The notes under the pieces: generated by a model
The model's input: the letters and a program-made list of their open reading frames with translations, nothing else
Databases searched by the model: none
Told to the model about the DNA's origin: nothing
Made by a program: the position numbers and the translations under genes
Shown here: positions 16,148-25,159 of the stretch, one piece after another
How positions within the stretch are numbered: the first letter of the stretch is position 1
Layout: each line of letters begins with the position of its first letter
From: Kineococcus rubinsiae
GTDB taxonomy: Bacteria; Actinomycetota; Actinomycetes; Actinomycetales; Kineococcaceae
Length of the DNA stretch: 59,991 bases
Assembly (NCBI RefSeq): GCF_011839805.1
Contig: NZ_VWPY01000026.1
Coordinates: forward strand, 1 to 59,991
Direction of reading: 5' to 3'

Positions 16148-17146
16148 TTGACGATCATCGGCGCCGCCCCCGCGACGGGGCGCCGGAAGACGCCCCCGGT
16201 CCGGGGGCGGCGACGCTGGACCTTCGACCGGATCAGCCTGTTCGTCGTGTTCCTCGTCCTGCCCTTCCTCGGGTACCTGACCCTCGTCATCTACCCGTTC
16301 CTGCAGGCGGCGTACTACTCGCTGACGTCGTGGTCGGGCTTCACCGCCACCCAGGACTTCATCGGGCTGGACAACTACACCCGGCTGCTGGGGGACGCCA
16401 CGTTCCTCAAGGCCGTCGGCAACAGCCTCACCCTGCTGGTCGTCGTCCCGCTGCTGACGCTCGTCCTGAGCTTCGCGCTGGCCTGCCTGGTGACCTTCGG
16501 CGGCTCGTCGACGGGCGGGGTGCGGGGGCTGCGCGGCTCCAGCTTCTACCGCGTCGTGTCCTTCTTCCCCTACATCGTCCCCGCCATCGCCACGGGCATC
16601 ATCTTCGCGGCCGTGTACGACCCCAGCGCGGGGCTGCTCAACGGCATCCTCACGTCGCTGGGGTTCGGCAGCGCGGAGGACTACCCGTGGCTCGGTGACG
16701 CGTCCACCGCGATGGCGGCCACCGTCGCCGTCATCGTCTGGACCTTCGTCGGCTTCTACACGGTGCTCTTCGTCGCGGCCATCAAGGGCATCCCCGCGGA
16801 GCTCTTCGAGGCGGCCCGCCTCGACGGCGCGGGCCGCTTCCGCACCGCCGTGTCCATCGCCGCCCCGAGCATGACCGGGGCGCTGCGCAGCGCCTACATC
16901 TACCTGGGCATCTTCGCGCTCGACGCGTTCGTCTTCGTGTCCGTGCTCAACCCCGGAGGCGGGCCGCAGAACTCCACGCTCGTCATCACCCAGCAGATCT
17001 ACTCGACGGCCTTCCGCCAGGGCCGGTTCGGCCTGGCGTGCGCCATGGGCGTGCTGCTGGCGGTCATCACGTTCGTCTTCGTGGGGATCGTCTTCGCGGT
17101 CGGCAAGCTCCTCGGCAGAGAGAAGAAGGCGGAGGTCCTGCGGTGA
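16148..17146 (+). CDS. ngcF: Sugar ABC transporter permease, NgcF-like
   Basis: 332 residues, MalF/UgpA-type permease. Six helices are visible, starting at about 28-50 (ISLFVVFLVLPFLGYLTLVIYPF). The ABC coupling loop 'ELFEAARLDGAGRFRTAVSIAAPSM' (EAA motif, residues about 218-242) contacts the ATPase. Start TTG 16148 follows the ngcE stop directly, with GTGAAGG some 15 nt upstream, so translation is probably coupled. The stop overlaps the next start by 4 nt. It forms the channel with the NgcG-like partner. Confidence 0.9.
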   Translation: MTIIGAAPATGRRKTPPVRGRRRWTFDRISLFVVFLVLPFLGYLTLVIYPFLQAAYYSLTSWSGFTATQDFIGLDNYTRLLGDATFLKAVGNSLTLLVVVPLLTLVLSFALACLVTFGGSSTGGVRGLRGSSFYRVVSFFPYIVPAIATGIIFAAVYDPSAGLLNGILTSLGFGSAEDYPWLGDASTAMAATVAVIVWTFVGFYTVLFVAAIKGIPAELFEAARLDGAGRFRTAVSIAAPSMTGALRSAYIYLGIFALDAFVFVSVLNPGGGPQNSTLVITQQIYSTAFRQGRFGLACAMGVLLAVITFVFVGIVFAVGKLLGREKKAEVLR

Positions 17147-18036
17147 CCCTGACCACGACGCCCACGGCCCCGGCCGCCGGCACCCCCGCGCCCGAGCGCC
17201 GGTCACCCCCGGCCGAGCGGGCCGTCAGCGCGACGTCGCACACGGTCCTCAGCATCTGGACGGTCGTCATCGCCGTGCCGCTGCTGTGGACGCTCATGTC
17301 GAGCTTCAAGACCTCGCGGGAGATCTTCGCCTCCCCGTTCTCGCTGCCCGAGACGTGGCGGTGGCAGAACTACGCCGACGCGTGGACGACGGCGGGGATC
17401 GGCAAGTACTTCCTCAACTCGGTCGTCGTCGTCGCCTGCGCGCTGGTCATCACCATGCTGACGGCCGCCATGAGCGCCTACGTCCTGTCGCGCTTCGACT
17501 TCCCCGGGCGCAGCCTCATCCGCAACCTCATCCTGGCCGGGCTGACCTTCCCGATCTTCCTGGCCGTGGTGCCGCTGTTCTTCGTCCTGCAGCAGCTGGG
17601 CGTGCTCAACACCCTGCCCGGGCTGATCATGGCCTACTCGGCCTACGCCTACCCGTTCACGGTCTTCTTCCTGCTCAGCTTCTTCGAGGAGCTGCCGGCG
17701 GAGATCGCCGAGGCGGCGTCCATCGACGGGGCCAGCGAGTGGCGCACCTTCTTCCAGGTGATGCTGCCCATGGCCCGCCCCGGCATGGCCTCGGTGGCGA
17801 TCCTCAACCTCGTCGGGCTGTGGAACCAGTACCTGCTGCCGGTGGTGCTCAACACGGTCCCCGACAAGTTCGTGCTGACCCAGGGCCTGGCCTCCTTCTC
17901 CTCCCAGGCCGGGTACAACGTCAACTTCGGGGCGCTGTTCGCGGCCGCGGTGATGACGATCCTGCCCGTCCTGGTCGTCTACGTGATCTTCCAGCGCCGC
18001 CTGCAGGGCTCGGTGGCGGCGGGCAGCCTGAAGTGA
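17143..18036 (+). CDS. ngcG: Sugar ABC transporter permease, NgcG-like
   Basis: 297 residues, MalG/UgpE-type permease. A Pro/Ala-rich cytoplasmic tail (1-32) precedes TM1 (about 34-55, VLSIWTVVIAVPLLWTLMSSFKTS, where 'LMSSFKTSREIF' is typical of MalG-type proteins). The EAA loop is 'ELPAEIAEAASIDGASEWRTFFQVMLPMARPGM' at about 185-217. It ends with a basic tail after TM6. GTG 17143 overlaps the ngcF stop (GTGA) and GGAGG lies about 8 nt before it. The pair with NgcF-like makes the translocation pore for the imported amino sugar. Confidence 0.9.
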   Translation: MTLTTTPTAPAAGTPAPERRSPPAERAVSATSHTVLSIWTVVIAVPLLWTLMSSFKTSREIFASPFSLPETWRWQNYADAWTTAGIGKYFLNSVVVVACALVITMLTAAMSAYVLSRFDFPGRSLIRNLILAGLTFPIFLAVVPLFFVLQQLGVLNTLPGLIMAYSAYAYPFTVFFLLSFFEELPAEIAEAASIDGASEWRTFFQVMLPMARPGMASVAILNLVGLWNQYLLPVVLNTVPDKFVLTQGLASFSSQAGYNVNFGALFAAAVMTILPVLVVYVIFQRRLQGSVAAGSLK

Positions 18037-18043
18037 GGCGGGG

Positions 18044-19045
18044 GTGAGCGATCACCTCCTCGCCCTCGACGCCGGCGGCACGAGCACCCGGGCCGTCGTG
18101 CTCGACGCCGACGGCACCTGCCGCGGCTGCGGGCGCGCCGGCCCGGGCAACCCCACCTCCGCCGGGACGGCGACGGCCCTGGCCTCCCTGGCCGGCGCCG
18201 CCCGCGACGCCCTCGCCCAGGCGGGCCTCGGCACCGCGGACGTCGGCGGGGTCGTCGTCGCGCTGGCCGGGGGCGAGGGGCCGCTGCCCGTGGCCGAGCT
18301 CGGCGCCGCGGTCGGCTACACCGGCCCCGCCGCGCGCCTGCGCCGCGTCGGCGACCTGCTCGCCATGTACTCCTCCGGCACGGCCGAGGCCGCCGGGGCC
18401 GGGCTCGTCTCGGGCACCGGATCGGTCGCCGGGCGCATCGCCGACGGCGACCTGCTGCGCGTCGTGGGGGGCAGCGGCTGGCTGCTCGGCGACGCGGGCT
18501 CCGGCTACTGGACCGGCCTGCACGTGGTGCGCGCCGTCGTGGCCCACCTCGACGGGTCCGGCCCGCCGACCGCGCTGACCGCCGCCGTCCTCGCCGCGGA
18601 GGGCGTGGTGCCCGGCGAGGAGGCGCGGTACGGCCGCCCCGAGCACCTGCACCGGCTCCTCGACGCGCTCTACGCGCGGCCGCCCCTGCTGCTGTCGCGC
18701 TTCGCGCCGGCGGCGTTCGCCGCGGCCGCGGGCCCCGACCCGGACCCCGTCGCCGCCGGCCTCGTCGAGCAGGCCGGCGACGCGGTCGCGGCCCTGCTGC
18801 GGGCCCTGCGCCTGGAGCCGGGAACCACCCTCGTGGCGGGCGGCAGCACCTGGCGGCGCGGGCTCACGGGGGCGGGTGTGCCGCGCTCGGCCGCGCTCAC
18901 CGAGGCGCTCACCGGGCTGCGGCTGCGGGCGGCCGACGACGGCCTGCTCGGTGCGGCCGTGCTCGCCCTGCGCCTGGACGGGCCGGTGCCGGAGACGACG
19001 TACGAGCGCGTGCGCTCGACGCTGGCCGCGCTGCGCGCCGCCTGA
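18044..19045 (+). CDS. BadF/BadG/BcrA-type ATPase domain kinase, probable N-acetylglucosamine kinase
   Basis: 333 residues with the ASKHA actin-like ATPase fold. Phosphate-1 motif 'LLALDAGGTSTRAVVLDADG' is at the N terminus, phosphate-2 'LVSGTGSVAGRI' and 'VVGGSGWLLGDAGSGYW' in the middle, and the adenosine motif 'TTLVAGGSTWRRG' late. 'GNP(T)SAG' after the first strand is typical of GlcNAc kinases. The enzyme should phosphorylate the sugar brought in by NgcEFG. GTG 18044 is 7 nt after ngcG, with GAGG preceding. It is the last gene of the operon and converges with perM 7 nt away. The exact amino sugar (GlcNAc, GlcN or MurNAc) cannot be fixed from sequence. Confidence 0.85.
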   Translation: MSDHLLALDAGGTSTRAVVLDADGTCRGCGRAGPGNPTSAGTATALASLAGAARDALAQAGLGTADVGGVVVALAGGEGPLPVAELGAAVGYTGPAARLRRVGDLLAMYSSGTAEAAGAGLVSGTGSVAGRIADGDLLRVVGGSGWLLGDAGSGYWTGLHVVRAVVAHLDGSGPPTALTAAVLAAEGVVPGEEARYGRPEHLHRLLDALYARPPLLLSRFAPAAFAAAAGPDPDPVAAGLVEQAGDAVAALLRALRLEPGTTLVAGGSTWRRGLTGAGVPRSAALTEALTGLRLRAADDGLLGAAVLALRLDGPVPETTYERVRSTLAALRAA

Positions 19046-19052
19046 GGAGCGC

Positions 19053-20315
19053 CTACTCCCCGCCGCGCTCCGGCCGGTCGCCACCGAGGAAGCTGCGCCC
19101 GGCCGCACCGGGAGGCAGCCGCACGTCGACGGTCTGGCCCCGCAGGCGCCGCACCCCGCGGGCGATCAGGACGGCGAGGAGACCACCGGCGGCGACCTCA
19201 CCGGCGACCGCGAGCGCCGTGAGCACGGGCGCCGGGCCGAGGTCGGCCATCCGGCCGGACCCGGCGGCCCCGCTCGCCGCGGCCGCCAGGAGGAGCACGA
19301 GGACCCCGGCCCCGGCGGCGGTGAGCACCGCCGTGCCGCAGCGGTGCAGCAGCCCGTCGGTGCGGGGCGTGCGCCGCGTCTCCAGGAGGGTGACCCCGGC
19401 GCCGACGAGCACGGGCAGCAGCACCACGGCCAGCGCGGCCACCGGGTTGACGCCCGGCGTGGGCAGCGCGCCCAGCACGGGGATGGTCGGCAGGGTCGCC
19501 AGCGACGTGCCGCCCGGGGCGACCGAGGTGCCGACCCCCACGGCGAAGCCCGCGCCGCTGATCCAGGCGAGGGCCCACACCGCGAGCGTCGGCAGCAGCA
19601 GCGCCTGTCCCGCGGTCAGCAGGACCCCGCCGAGCAGGCCCGGCTCGAGCGCGCGGTGCAGCAGCAGGACGTCGTCGTGGTGGACGGCCAGCGCGGCGAG
19701 GACGGCGAGCGAGCCGAGGGCGACGAGCACGGCGGTCGCCGAGACGGCCGGGCGCAGGGCCGCCGCGACCCACGGCGGCAGCGCGGCGGGCAGCCCGCCG
19801 CGGTGCGCCCACGCCCCGGCCGCGGCACCCAGTCCCCCGACGACGGCGCCCCCGGCGAGCGCGGCGAGCGGCGAGGGGGCGGCGACGGAGCTGCGGGACA
19901 GGAGGGCGACGAGCAGCGCGAGCACCCCGTAGGCGCCGGCGAAGGTGCCCACCCCGCGCCAGAACGGCACGCCCCGCTCGTTCTCCCGCTGGTCGCGCAC
20001 CCAGAAGCGCACGGCCCGGCGCCCGGCGAGCACCGACAGCACCGTGACGCCCAGCGGCACCACGCTGACCGGGGTGGTCCCGACGACGGCGAGCGGGCTG
20101 CCCTGGCCGAGCAGCCACACGTCCGCGCCGACCCGCACGACGGCGGCCATCGACGACGTCGAGCGGACGGCGGCGATCCAGCCGACGACCGCCGCGACGA
20201 GCAGCGGGACGAGGACGAGGAGGACCGCGCGCACGGCGGCGGTCAGCAGCGGCAGCAGGTCCGCGGCCGTCACGTCGGAGCGGTCGCGGGAGGGGCGGTC
20301 GAGGAGTTCGGACAT
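19053..20315 (-). CDS. perM: DUF6350-type polytopic membrane protein, PerM-like
   Basis: 420 residues, almost all hydrophobic, with about 10 helices. 'AAVRAVLLVLVPLLVAAVVGWIAA', 'SPLAVVGTTPVSVVPLGVTVLSVLAGRRAVRF' and 'LLTAGQALLLPTLAVWALAWISGAGFAVGVGTSVAPGGTSLATLPTIPVLGALPTPG' segments match the conserved actinobacterial family containing mycobacterial PerM (Rv0955), which affects cell division and persistence. 'GTSVAPGGTSLG-LP-PVLGALP' is the family hallmark. The position in the sucCD-perM-purN-purH order supports the name. ATG 20315 was preferred over an ATG 9 nt upstream because GGGAG has better spacing; the difference is 3 residues. Exact molecular role is unknown. Confidence 0.82.
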   Translation of the reverse strand: MSELLDRPSRDRSDVTAADLLPLLTAAVRAVLLVLVPLLVAAVVGWIAAVRSTSSMAAVVRVGADVWLLGQGSPLAVVGTTPVSVVPLGVTVLSVLAGRRAVRFWVRDQRENERGVPFWRGVGTFAGAYGVLALLVALLSRSSVAAPSPLAALAGGAVVGGLGAAAGAWAHRGGLPAALPPWVAAALRPAVSATAVLVALGSLAVLAALAVHHDDVLLLHRALEPGLLGGVLLTAGQALLLPTLAVWALAWISGAGFAVGVGTSVAPGGTSLATLPTIPVLGALPTPGVNPVAALAVVLLPVLVGAGVTLLETRRTPRTDGLLHRCGTAVLTAAGAGVLVLLLAAAASGAAGSGRMADLGPAPVLTALAVAGEVAAGGLLAVLIARGVRRLRGQTVDVRLPPGAAGRSFLGGDRPERGGE

Positions 20316-20401
20316 CCCCGCCATGCTCCCGCGCCCGCCTCCCCGGACGGCGGACCGACGCGCCGCCCCCGGACGCCGCGGGCGGCGGTCGCGCCTCGGT
20401 C

Positions 20402-20998
20402 TCAGGGCGCGACGGGGCGGCCGACCACCATGCTGCGGAGCTGGTCCGGCGGGAACGTCTGCGCCGTCCGCGCGTCCAGCTGCGCCCCGAGGCCGTCGAG
20501 CACGGTCGTGAAGAAGCTGCGGGCCGCGACGGCGCAGACGACGTCGGCGACGTCGGCGACGTCGGCGTCCGAGAGACCGGCGGCGTGCAGCTCCTCGACG
20601 TCGCGCTCCTGCACGGAGGCCGCGTCGGTCGCGACCTTCGTGGCGAAGCGGTACACCGCGCGGTCCTGCGGCTCCAGCGAGGCACCGCTCGGGTCGCGGT
20701 CCAGCGCCGCCAGGGTGGTGTCGTCACCGCAGACGTCCCGCAGGAACGTCGAGTGCGCCACGGTGCAGTACGTCGAGCGCCGGGCGCGGGCGGCGGCGAT
20801 CGTGACGACCTCGAAGCGCCGGCGGTCCATCCCCTCCCGCACGGTCGCGTTGAGCGCCTGCCAGGCCGCGGCCACGTCGGGCCGCGTGGAGAACGCGGCG
20901 GCGTAGTTCGGCAGGAACCCCCAGGCCGCTCGCTGGGTCCGGTACCAGTCGGCGAGCGGCCCCTCGGCCACCGCCTCGTCCACGCCGGGCACGAACAT
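20402..20998 (-). CDS. AhpD-like/carboxymuconolactone decarboxylase family protein
   Basis: 198 residues, all-helical. 'FLPNYAAAFSTRPDVAAAWQALNATV' and 'RRFEVVTIAAARARRSTYCTVAHSTFLRD' are the core of the peroxidase-related CMD family. The active-site helix has Cys and His as YCTVAH: a single Cys with the His, lacking the second Cys of true AhpD CxxC proteins. It may act in peroxide or thiol chemistry; function is unproven. A short DADVADVADVV repeat sits near residue 155. ATG 20998 has GAGGGTGATCGC upstream. It lies between sucD and perM on the same strand and is not part of the conserved order in most actinobacteria. Confidence 0.8.
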   Translation of the reverse strand: MFVPGVDEAVAEGPLADWYRTQRAAWGFLPNYAAAFSTRPDVAAAWQALNATVREGMDRRRFEVVTIAAARARRSTYCTVAHSTFLRDVCGDDTTLAALDRDPSGASLEPQDRAVYRFATKVATDAASVQERDVEELHAAGLSDADVADVADVVCAVAARSFFTTVLDGLGAQLDARTAQTFPPDQLRSMVVGRPVAP

Positions 20999-21197
20999 GC
21001 GATCACCCTCGTCTCAGCCGGGCGTGGTGGCGCCGTCGCCGGTCCGCTCCCCGGAACTCGGACGGTACTCCCGCGCACGGCCGGCCCACCGCCCCCCGGA
21101 GCGCCGACGACGAGACCCCCGGCGGAGGACTCCCCCCACGACGGAGCCCGCCGGCCGGGCCGGGTGTGCCGGCCCGGACCCGGCGGGCCCGTGGTGG

Positions 21198-21239
21198 TGC
21201 GGTCGATCAGGTGCTGCGGTCGATCAGGTGCTGCGGTGG
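21198..21239. repeat. Short 17-bp tandem repeat downstream of sucD
   Basis: TGCGGTCGATCAGGTGC occurs at 21198-21214 and again at 21215-21231, followed by a partial third unit TGCGGTGG. It ends at the sucD stop codon in a 242-base gap that otherwise shows no gene or clear hairpin. Confidence 0.8.
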
Positions 21240-21240
21240 C

Positions 21241-22140
21241 TCAGAGGGACTGGACGAGCTCCCGGGCCAGGCGCGCGGTCTCGCTCGGCGTCTTGCCGAC
21301 CTTCACCCCGGCCGCCTCGAGGGCGTCCTTCTTGGCCTGGGCGGTCCCGGCCGAGCCGGAGACGATGGCGCCCGCGTGGCCCATGGTCTTGCCCTCGGGC
21401 GCGGTGAAGCCGGCGACGTAGCCGACGACCGGCTTGGTGATGTGCTCCTCGATGTACTTCGCGGCGCGCTCCTCGGCGTCGCCGCCGATCTCCCCGATCA
21501 TGACGATGACGTCGGTCTCGGGGTCGTCCTGGAACGCCTGCAGCGCGTCGATGTGGGTCGTCCCGATGACCGGGTCGCCCCCGATGCCGACGGCCGAGGA
21601 GAAGCCGATGTCGGCCAGCTCGTACATCATCTGGTAGGTCAGCGTGCCCGACTTCGAGACCAGCCCGATGCGCCCGGGCGGGGTGATGTCGGCCGGGATG
21701 ATGCCCGCGTTCGACTTGCCGGGGCTGATGAGCCCGGGGCAGTTCGGGCCGATGAGGCGCGAGGTGCCCTTGGCCGCGGCGTGCGCGTAGAACTCCGCGG
21801 AGTCGTGCACCGGGACGCCCTCGGTGATGACGACGACGAGCGGGGTGTCCGCGTCGATCGCCTCCATGACGGCGCCCTTGGTGAACTTGGCGGGCACGAA
21901 GATCACGGTGACGTCGGCGCCGGTGGCCTCGCGGGCCTCGCCGACCGAGCCGAAGACGGGGACCGCGACGGGCGAGCCGTCGGCGCCGGTGAAGTCGACG
22001 CTCTGGCCGCCCTTGCCGGGGGTCACGCCGCCGACGATCTTCGTGCCGGAGGTCAGCATCCGCTGGGTGTGCTTGCGCCCCTCGGAGCCCGTCATCCCCT
22101 GCACGAGGACCTTGCTGTCAGAGGTCAGGAAGATCGCCAC
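21241..22140 (-). CDS. sucD: Succinyl-CoA synthetase alpha subunit (ADP-forming)
   Basis: 299 residues. The CoA-binding Rossmann domain ('[17 protein letters not shown]' and '[10 protein letters not shown]') is N-terminal, and the ligase domain carries the phosphohistidine His255 in [10 protein letters not shown]. '[13 protein letters not shown]', '[12 protein letters not shown]' and '[14 protein letters not shown]' are standard. It joins the beta subunit to make succinate and ATP from succinyl-CoA in the TCA cycle. ATG 22140 lies 3 nt after the sucC stop, so the two are coupled. Confidence 0.97.
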   Translation of the reverse strand: MAIFLTSDSKVLVQGMTGSEGRKHTQRMLTSGTKIVGGVTPGKGGQSVDFTGADGSPVAVPVFGSVGEAREATGADVTVIFVPAKFTKGAVMEAIDADTPLVVVITEGVPVHDSAEFYAHAAAKGTSRLIGPNCPGLISPGKSNAGIIPADITPPGRIGLVSKSGTLTYQMMYELADIGFSSAVGIGGDPVIGTTHIDALQAFQDDPETDVIVMIGEIGGDAEERAAKYIEEHITKPVVGYVAGFTAPEGKTMGHAGAIVSGSAGTAQAKKDALEAAGVKVGKTPSETARLARELVQSL

Positions 22141-22143
22141 GGA

Positions 22144-23319
22144 TCAGGCCTTTCCGGTCGCTGCGAGCTCGGCGGCCTTGTCGGCCGCGCCGTCCATGGT
22201 GTCGACCACGGTGACGAGGGGGTGCGCGGCCTCGGCGAGGATGCGGCGGCCCTCCTCGACGTTGTTGCCGTCCAGGCGGACCACGAGCGGCTTGGTCGCC
22301 TCGTCGCCGAGGATGCCCAGCGCCGAGACGATGCCCTTGGCGACCTCGTCGCACGCGGTGATGCCGCCGAAGACGTTGACGAACACGCTCTTCACCTGGG
22401 CGTCGTTGAGGATCACGTCGAGGCCGTTGGCCATGACCTGCGCCGAGGCGCCGCCGCCGATGTCGAGGAAGTTGGCGGGCTTGACCCCGCCGTGGGCCTC
22501 GCCGGCGTAGGCGACGACGTCGAGGGTCGACATGACCAGCCCGGCGCCGTTGCCGATGATGCCGACCTCGCCGTCGAGCTTGACGTAGTTCAGGCCCATC
22601 TCCTTGGCCTTGGCCTCCAGCGGGTCCGCCGCGGCGGCGTCGACCAGCTCGAGGTGGGCCGGGTGCCGGAAGTCGGCGTTCTCGTCGAGGGTGACCTTGC
22701 CGTCGAGCGCGACGATCGAACCGTCCTCGGTGCGCACCAGCGGGTTCACCTCGACCAGCGTCGCGTCCTCGGCGACGAAGACCGTCCACAGCTTCTGGAT
22801 CGCGTCGGCGACCTGCTCGCGCAGCTCGGGCGCGAAGCCCGCGGTCTCGACGATCTCGGCGGCCTTCGCGGCGTCGATGCCGGTGAGGGCGTCGACGGCG
22901 ACGCGGGCCAGCGCCTCGGGGCGCTCCACCGCGAGCTGCTCGATCTCCATGCCGCCCTCGACGCTGGCCATGGCCAGGTAGGTGCGGTTGGAGCGGTCCA
23001 GCAGGACGGAGAAGTAGAACTCCTCGGCGATCTTCGCGCCCTCGGCGATCATCACCTGGTGGACCGTGTGGCCCTTGATGTCCATGCCGAGGATCTCGCC
23101 GGCCTTCTCGGCCGCCTCCTCGGGTGAGTGGGCGAGCTTCACGCCGCCCGCCTTGCCGCGTCCGCCGACCTTCACCTGGGCCTTGACGACGACCGTGCCG
23201 CCGCCCATGGCCTCGGCCGCGGCGCGGGCCTCCTCGGAGGTGGTCGCGACCCTCCCGTCCAGCACGGGCACTCCGTGCGCTGCGAACAGGTCGCGCGCCT
23301 GGTACTCGAAGAGGTCCAC
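22144..23319 (-). CDS. sucC: Succinyl-CoA synthetase beta subunit (ADP-forming)
   Basis: 391 residues. The N terminus '[19 protein letters not shown]' begins the ATP-grasp domain (about 1-235; '[21 protein letters not shown]', '[29 protein letters not shown]', '[30 protein letters not shown]'). The CoA-ligase domain follows ('[32 protein letters not shown]', '[20 protein letters not shown]'). GTG 23319 gives the exact family N terminus and follows GAGGA. The open frame upstream is not coding-like. First gene of sucCD; the 246-base upstream gap must hold its promoter but no strong match was seen. Confidence 0.96.
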   Translation of the reverse strand: MDLFEYQARDLFAAHGVPVLDGRVATTSEEARAAAEAMGGGTVVVKAQVKVGGRGKAGGVKLAHSPEEAAEKAGEILGMDIKGHTVHQVMIAEGAKIAEEFYFSVLLDRSNRTYLAMASVEGGMEIEQLAVERPEALARVAVDALTGIDAAKAAEIVETAGFAPELREQVADAIQKLWTVFVAEDATLVEVNPLVRTEDGSIVALDGKVTLDENADFRHPAHLELVDAAAADPLEAKAKEMGLNYVKLDGEVGIIGNGAGLVMSTLDVVAYAGEAHGGVKPANFLDIGGGASAQVMANGLDVILNDAQVKSVFVNVFGGITACDEVAKGIVSALGILGDEATKPLVVRLDGNNVEEGRRILAEAAHPLVTVVDTMDGAADKAAELAATGKA

Positions 23320-23565
23320 CAGCGATCCTCGTCTTCCTCGTCGTCGGGGTCGGGTGCCAGGCGTGGCGCCAGGCCGCACCCGGGCGTCCAGCACCCTAGA
23401 CCCGCCCCGCGGGGCATTGCCCCTCAGCCCGGACGCGGTGGCCCGCCACCCCCGGCCGTCGCACCGCGCGCCGCCACCCCGGTCGAGGTGGCGGCGCACG
23501 GTCGGAGCCGGGGCGGAGACGGCGGGCGGGAACGAGGTGCGGCGACCCGGTGGGAGGACGAGGTG

Positions 23566-24900
23566 TCAGGGCCGGCCCTGCGCCCCCTGGGCGTCGCGCA
23601 CCAGGCGGTCGACGTCGATCGCGGCCGCCATCGCCTCGTACCCGGCGTCGCTGGGGTGCAGGTGGTCACCGCTGTCGTAGGTGGGCAGCAGCCGGTCGGG
23701 GTGGGCGGGGTCGCGCAGCGCCACATCCAGGTCGAACACCGCGTCGAAGGCACCCGACGTGCGGATCCACGCGTTGAGCCGCTGGCGCTCGGCCTCGCCG
23801 GCGGGGGTCCCGTAGTCCGCGCCGTAGACGGCGTTCGACCCGCCGAACGGCACGAGGGTGGCGCCGTAGACGCGCAGCCCCGCCGCGCGGGCCTGCGCGA
23901 TGATCTGCTGGTCCGCCTGGATCAGGTCCTCGGCCCGCGCGGCCTCGGCCCCGATGTCGTTGATGCCCTCCACGAGGATCACCGAGCGCGCCCCGGCCTG
24001 CGCGAGGACGTCGCGGGGCAGCCGGCCGGCGGCCGAGACGCCGAACAGCTCGGGGACGCGGTTGCGCAGCAGCTCGTTGCCCCCGATCCCCGCGTTGGAG
24101 ACGGCCAGGGTGGGCCCGCGCCGCGCGTCGAGGCGGCGGGCGAGGAAGTCGGGGTAGCGGGCGTCGGCGTCGATGCTGGACTGGTCGCCGTCGGTGATGG
24201 AGTCCCCCAGCGCGACGACGGTGCCCACCACCCGGCGGGCGGCCTCCACGTCGACGCCGGAGGCGAACATCCAGCACGTGACGGGTGTCGTGAACGCGGC
24301 CGGGGTCCGGTCGGCGGAGTGGTCGCCGGCCGCCAGGTAGTTCGTCTCCCGGGAGTTGTTGTGCTGGGTGGCCGGGCCGGTGGCCTCGGGGAGGTAGACG
24401 CTGACCGCGAGGCGCTGCAGCGCCTGCACGCTCAGGTCGACGGGGTCGCTGAGCGCCTCGCCCCCGGCCGGCACCAGGACGGAGGCGCTGCCCGAGAACC
24501 GCAGCGGGCGCACCGTGCCCCGCACGGCCTCGGCGCCGCGGGCGGAGAGGGCGACGGACGCGGAACCCACGCGCAGCGGGGCGGCCCCGAAGGCGTTGGA
24601 GACCCGGACCCGCACGCGGTCGCCGTCGACGCTGACGGGGACGACGTCCCGCACCGTCTGGTCCGCCAGGCCCGTGTCGGCGGGGCAGCTCGCGGGGTCG
24701 AACGTGCCGCCGGCGGTGGGACTGCCCTGCCACCCGGAGACCCAGTTCCCGGTGGCCCGGTGGCGGCCGTGACCCGCCGTCCCCGAGTCCCCGGTGGAGT
24801 TCGCGGCCGCAGCGGCGCCGGTCCCGGCGGCGACGAGCGACGCGGTGAGCAGGGCAGCAGTGGCGATCGCGGAACGCGGGTTCCGGCCGGGACGAGTCAT
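23566..24900 (-). CDS. Secreted SGNH/GDSL hydrolase
   Basis: 444 residues. A signal peptide (about 1-33, ending ALA-like GAAAAA) is followed by a beta-rich N-terminal region (about 50-215) typical of large actinobacterial SGNH esterases. The catalytic domain has block I 'VVALGDSITDGDQ' with Ser234, the Gly block 'SNAGIGGNELL', the Asn of 'VEGINDIG' and the DxxH pair Asp412/His415 in GDHLHP. Such enzymes cleave esters or acetyl groups on polysaccharides and lipids outside the cell; the substrate is unknown. ATG 24900 has GGAGG 5 nt upstream. A perfect 9-bp inverted repeat lies 76-102 nt upstream. Next upstream is a secreted deacetylase on the same strand, hinting at joint polysaccharide or cell-wall modification. 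Confidence 0.92.
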   Translation of the reverse strand: MTRPGRNPRSAIATAALLTASLVAAGTGAAAAANSTGDSGTAGHGRHRATGNWVSGWQGSPTAGGTFDPASCPADTGLADQTVRDVVPVSVDGDRVRVRVSNAFGAAPLRVGSASVALSARGAEAVRGTVRPLRFSGSASVLVPAGGEALSDPVDLSVQALQRLAVSVYLPEATGPATQHNNSRETNYLAAGDHSADRTPAAFTTPVTCWMFASGVDVEAARRVVGTVVALGDSITDGDQSSIDADARYPDFLARRLDARRGPTLAVSNAGIGGNELLRNRVPELFGVSAAGRLPRDVLAQAGARSVILVEGINDIGAEAARAEDLIQADQQIIAQARAAGLRVYGATLVPFGGSNAVYGADYGTPAGEAERQRLNAWIRTSGAFDAVFDLDVALRDPAHPDRLLPTYDSGDHLHPSDAGYEAMAAAIDVDRLVRDAQGAQGRP

Positions 24901-24975
24901 GTCCACCTCCGTTGGCAGATCCGGCCGTCCGGCCGGTGGACCCGGATGCTTCCCCGAACCCGGGCCGCTGTCCAG

Positions 24976-25002
24976 CCGAGTTCCAGGGAACGCGGAACTC
25001 GG
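24976..25002. promoter_or_regulatory. Inverted repeat upstream of the SGNH hydrolase
   Basis: CCGAGTTCC (24976-24984), 9-nt spacer, GGAACTCGG (24994-25002): perfect 9-bp arms with half-sites 18 bp centre to centre, upstream of a single start codon. It could be a repressor operator or the terminator of the deacetylase gene that ends at 25160. The rest of the 259-base gap shows nothing clear. Confidence 0.5.
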
Positions 25003-25159
25003 CACCCGGGCCCGCCGCGGCCCGCGAACCGCCGCCGGGCAGGCGGGAACCCGGTAACCGCCGGCGGCCGGTCCCCGGAACTCCCGCCCTTCCGACGCGG
25101 CGTCCACGCCCGCACGATCACGCCCGCAAGAGCAGATCCGCGCGATCAGGTCTGCACGA

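Noticed and set aside
12062-17206. A single open frame of over 1700 codons on the minus strand across the ngc operon
   Set aside because: Only its last 205 codons match purN; the rest is antisense to the SIS, ngcE, ngcF genes and is low in sense. Long antisense frames are common at this GC content.
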